DNA of 64,000 nucleotides from Phenylobacterium montanum (GTDB lineage: Bacteria > Pseudomonadota > Alphaproteobacteria > Caulobacterales > Caulobacteraceae). Numbering within the stretch: the stretch's first letter is position 1; each line of letters opens with the position of its first letter. Shown here in pieces: positions 61,377 through 64,000 of this stretch. The translations under genes were made by a program, and so were the position numbers. The notes beneath the pieces are model-generated. The model worked only from the letters and a program-made list of their open reading frames with translations, was not told where the DNA came from and searched no databases. The stretch spans positions 4,558,501-4,622,500 of the forward strand of contig NZ_CP073078.1 of NCBI RefSeq assembly GCF_018135625.1, given 5' to 3'.

Positions 61377-64000
61377 TCAAAGGCCAAGGCCGATGTTCCG
61401 GCCGCGGCCAAGGCCGAGGTATTGGGTAAGGCTGTCGCCGACGCTGAGGCCGCGCCGAAGCTCAAGGTCGATCCCAAGCTCGCGCCGCCGGTTGGCGAGC
61501 AGCGAGTCGACCTGCGGATCGCGCTCCAGACTCTTGGCCATGGCGCCCATCTGCTCGCGAACGCGGCTCGCCCCGGCGACATCGCCGTCCGCCCAGAGCG
61601 CGGCGCGCTGCCGCTCCAGCCCCTGCCAGCGCTCGACGAAGCGTTCCGCGCGCAACGCGGGATTGCTGCGAATCTCCGCCTCCAGCTGGAGCACCCGCAC
61701 AGCCCGCTGAGTGCGTCCGCCCGCGGTCTCTGCGAGCAGTCCCGGCTCGCGCGCATAGGCCTGTTCCAAGTCCCGCACAGCGTATCGGTCGCTCTTGCTC
61801 AGCGCCTCGCGCGCCTGGTCCAGCGCCTGGCGCTGGTGGGCGAGGGCGGGTAGCCCACGGGCCCGCATCCGTTCGACGTCGGCCGCGGCCCGGGCGTGCC
61901 GCTCGATCGCGCGGCGCCGGGCGATCTCGCCTCGATCCATGGGCGCGATCTCCGGCGTGCGCGCCGGCGCGGCCGGCTTGAACCCGGAGAAGATGCTGCG
62001 CTTGGGCGCCTTGGGCTCTGCCGCCTCGGCGAAGTCGGTGGCCATGTCCTTGGCCCGCTCGCGGCTCAGCCCGCGGGCGAGGTGGTCGGTGCTTTCGAAG
62101 TCGTCCTTGCCGTAGTGCAGATCGACCTGGCCGCGATGGCGGGAAAGGGCGACGTAGGTCCCGTGGCGATCCAGGCCTGGCGTCGCCAGGACGTGAGTGC
62201 GATCGACGGTGACGCCCTGGGCCTTGTGGATGGTGGCGGCATAGCCGTGGTCGACCTGATTATAGTCCTTCAGGTCGAAGGCGACATCGCGGCCAGCATC
62301 GAGATGCACGCTCATCCGGCTCGGCGAGACCTCGACGATCTCGCCCAACATGCCGTTCTTCACGCCAAGGCCGCGGTCGTTCTTGAGGAACATGATCCGA
62401 TCGCCGGCCGCGAAGCTGCGGTCGCCGCGCTCGGACAGGACGTCAACATCCAGGCCGAGCGCGGCGGCCTGGCGGAGGCGATTACGCGCCAGGAGATTGA
62501 GCTCGCGCACATCGTCATTGGTGTGGGCGAGGATGATGCGGCTCTGGTCCGGCGCCGCCGTGCGATCTGCATCCCAGCGATCCACCAAGTCTTCTCGCGC
62601 CTGTACTCGCGTTTCGGCGACATGCACCCGGCCATGGGCGTCGAAGGCCTCCAGCGCTTCGGCCGTCCGGCCTGTGGCCAACTGGCGCGTGGCTTCCCGC
62701 TGCCAGGCCTCCTGTTGGCGCCGGATCTCAGTGATCTCGACGTGCGGATGACGCTCGGCGATGGCGCGGAACGCGGCCCCGGCCTCGATCGCCTGCAGCT
62801 GCTCAGGATCGCCGACCAGCACCACCTTGGCGCCGGCGTCCTGCGCCGCTGACAGCACCCGCTCCATCTGCCGCGAGCCGATCATACCGGCCTCGTCGAT
62901 CACCAGCACATCGCGGAAGGTGAGTTCGTCTCGGCCTTGCGACCAGGCATGCTCGAGGCTGGCGATCGTCCGCGAGGCGATGCCTGATCCGCTCTCAAGG
63001 TTTTCGGCGGCGATGCCGGAGAGGGCGAGGCCCCGGACCTCGTAGCCCGCGCTCTCCCAGGCTTCGCGGGCCACGCCCAGCATGGCCGATTTGCCGGTCC
63101 CGGCGTAGCCGACCACGACGCCGAGGTCCTTGCCTTCGGTGAGATGTTCGAAGGCGTCCTTCTGCTCGCCGGAGAGGCTGAGGCCGCGGGCTTCCGCTTG
63201 CGCCCGGGCGCGCTCGCGATCCCGGTCGCTCACCCCATGCCGCTCGCGCTCGGCCATCAGGGCCGAGCTGCGGATCAGGCGCTCTTCCACCTCCAGCATC
63301 TCGCGGCTGGTGAAGCGGTCGAAGCCATGCCCGTCCTTGCCGAGCGCCACCAGATCCGGCGAGGCGTGAACCGCCCCGATCGCCTCGTTGAATTGCTCCA
63401 GGCCGTCGGAATGGCGATGGATGAACATCGCCAGGTCGCGCTCGGTGAAGGTGGCCTGCTGCCGGGTGATGGCATCCAAGGCGAGTCTGGGATCTCCGAT
63501 GATCCGCTCGCCGTTGGACCTCGCGATCTCGCGATGCTCGTCGAGCCGATCGGCCTCCAGACCCTCATCGGCCATGCGCTGCGCCGCCGGCCCGATCTTG
63601 TGCTGCGGCTCGAGCTCGATCCCCTGCGCTTCGAGGCTGCGGTGGTCGATCCTCGCCTCGATGTCGAGCTCGGCCAGGCGCGTGTTGACATGATCGGCCC
63701 AGGCCTCACGCCAGTGTTCGACCAGCGCGGTGCGGTTCCAGTCTCGGACCTTGGCTCCGAAACCCTCTTCATCCGCCGACCGCATGGTCAGCATCACATG
63801 CGCATGCGGCTTGGCCAGGCCATCGGCGCCCATGTCCCAATGCACATTGAGATCGGCGACCATGCCCCGATCCACGAACTCGCGCTGCACGAAGTCGCGG
63901 GCGAGAGCGATGCCGTCGGCCTTGTCCATCTCCCGCGGAATGGCGAACTCGATCTCGCGGGCGAGCTGGGCGTCGCGGCGGACTTCTGCAGCCTCGACCG
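61377..64000 (-). CDS. traA: Ti-type conjugative relaxase-helicase TraA (N-terminus outside window)
   Basis: At least 874 residues are visible, continuing past the window edge. The first part is the MobA/MobL relaxase domain with the three-His motif in KPHAHVMLTMR, which nicks oriT and bonds to DNA through a tyrosine (beyond the edge). A UvrD/RecD-like helicase follows, with Walker A GYAGTGKSAM, motif II DEAGMIGSRQ and the ATP-linked GTYVALSRHRGQVDLHYG. The C-terminus is coiled-coil and basic. It is the transfer initiator of Agrobacterium Ti-type elements. The frame has no stop between 61377 and the edge. Coupling with DUF6118 downstream is common. Confidence 0.9.
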   Translation of the reverse strand, partial: VEAAEVRRDAQLAREIEFAIPREMDKADGIALARDFVQREFVDRGMVADLNVHWDMGADGLAKPHAHVMLTMRSADEEGFGAKVRDWNRTALVEHWREAWADHVNTRLAELDIEARIDHRSLEAQGIELEPQHKIGPAAQRMADEGLEADRLDEHREIARSNGERIIGDPRLALDAITRQQATFTERDLAMFIHRHSDGLEQFNEAIGAVHASPDLVALGKDGHGFDRFTSREMLEVEERLIRSSALMAERERHGVSDRDRERARAQAEARGLSLSGEQKDAFEHLTEGKDLGVVVGYAGTGKSAMLGVAREAWESAGYEVRGLALSGIAAENLESGSGIASRTIASLEHAWSQGRDELTFRDVLVIDEAGMIGSRQMERVLSAAQDAGAKVVLVGDPEQLQAIEAGAAFRAIAERHPHVEITEIRRQQEAWQREATRQLATGRTAEALEAFDAHGRVHVAETRVQAREDLVDRWDADRTAAPDQSRIILAHTNDDVRELNLLARNRLRQAAALGLDVDVLSERGDRSFAAGDRIMFLKNDRGLGVKNGMLGEIVEVSPSRMSVHLDAGRDVAFDLKDYNQVDHGYAATIHKAQGVTVDRTHVLATPGLDRHGTYVALSRHRGQVDLHYGKDDFESTDHLARGLSRERAKDMATDFAEAAEPKAPKRSIFSGFKPAAPARTPEIAPMDRGEIARRRAIERHARAAADVERMRARGLPALAHQRQALDQAREALSKSDRYAVRDLEQAYAREPGLLAETAGGRTQRAVRVLQLEAEIRSNPALRAERFVERWQGLERQRAALWADGDVAGASRVREQMGAMAKSLERDPQVDSLLANRRRELGIDLELRRGLSVGDSLTQYLGLGRGRNIGLGL

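Larger units (their letters stand above)
58893..64000. mobile_element. Integrative conjugative-type element at tRNA-Ser (left end, cut by window)
   Basis: From the tRNA 3' end onward every gene is on the reverse strand and of conjugative-element type: AlpA-like regulator, MNT-HEPN protein and partner, DUF6118 protein, TraA relaxase. The attachment site is presumably within the tRNA's last 20 bases (CGAATCCCTCCCTCTCCGCC). No integrase lies in the visible part, so it would be at the other end or further inside. The 58913-58998 stretch is AT-rich and contains CTAGCCCA/TGGGCTAG arms (58954-58961, 58995-59002). Confidence 0.8.

Overview
The window is a high-GC alphaproteobacterial chromosome segment, most likely from the Caulobacteraceae (Caulobacter or Phenylobacterium). 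Supporting signs are a ddl-ftsQ-ftsA cell-division block, a DUF1134 (EipA-type) envelope protein, an Alphaproteobacteria-style initiation factor 3 with an AUU start, promoters of the TTGACG/GCTANAWC type, and a CtrA-like site inside ddl. Nearly all of it is ordinary, densely packed core genome. The last 5 kb are different: an integrative conjugative-type element begins exactly at the 3' end of a tRNA-Ser gene.

Layout. 1-11 kb holds a reverse-strand run (sterol-desaturase-like hydroxylase, SDR, thiolase-like TLP1, S-formylglutathione hydrolase), an orphan ParA-type ATPase, nitronate monooxygenase, a cytochrome b561-YceI fusion, a metallo-hydrolase, a GST-like protein, a TetR regulator and an alpha/beta hydrolase. 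11-18 kb holds a secreted M28 peptidase, a cupin, and ddl-ftsQ-ftsA followed by a DUF1134 protein instead of ftsZ. 18-29 kb holds two tandem DUF4139 paralogues, a UPF0114 membrane protein, pheT-pheS, rplT-rpmI, an MFS transporter, a subclass B3 metallo-beta-lactamase and infC.

29-43 kb is rich in envelope-sugar genes: two overlapping glycosyltransferases (GT9 and GT4), divergent glmM and glmS (UDP-GlcNAc supply), a UDP-sugar epimerase, an L,D-transpeptidase, KpsF-type arabinose-5-phosphate isomerase, and gpmA. 43-53 kb has two tandem pentapeptide-repeat proteins, a small heat-shock protein under an apparent ROSE-type RNA thermometer, a His/Gly-repeat secreted protein, an M23 endopeptidase, a GST, an amino-acid permease and a DEAD-box helicase. 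53-58.7 kb has a VOC protein, an MscS channel, an ABC exporter pair and a siderophore-interacting ferric reductase with palindromic operators.

58.8-64 kb: tRNA-Ser(CGA) and then, all on the reverse strand, an AlpA-like regulator, a fused nucleotidyltransferase-HEPN protein with a small partner gene, a DUF6118 protein and a Ti-type TraA relaxase-helicase cut by the window edge. This is the conjugation module of an integrated element.

Most notable signals: the ROSE thermometer, the AUU start of infC, the isolated ddl-ftsQ-ftsA block with its internal CtrA-like box, the MNT-HEPN cargo of the element, the paired pentapeptide proteins with a shared Trp-Cys-Glu linker, and the palindromic operators at 11.28 kb and 57.9 kb. 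I found no clear evidence of a wholly new system. Start codons were chosen by Shine-Dalgarno spacing and family N-termini and were not tested.
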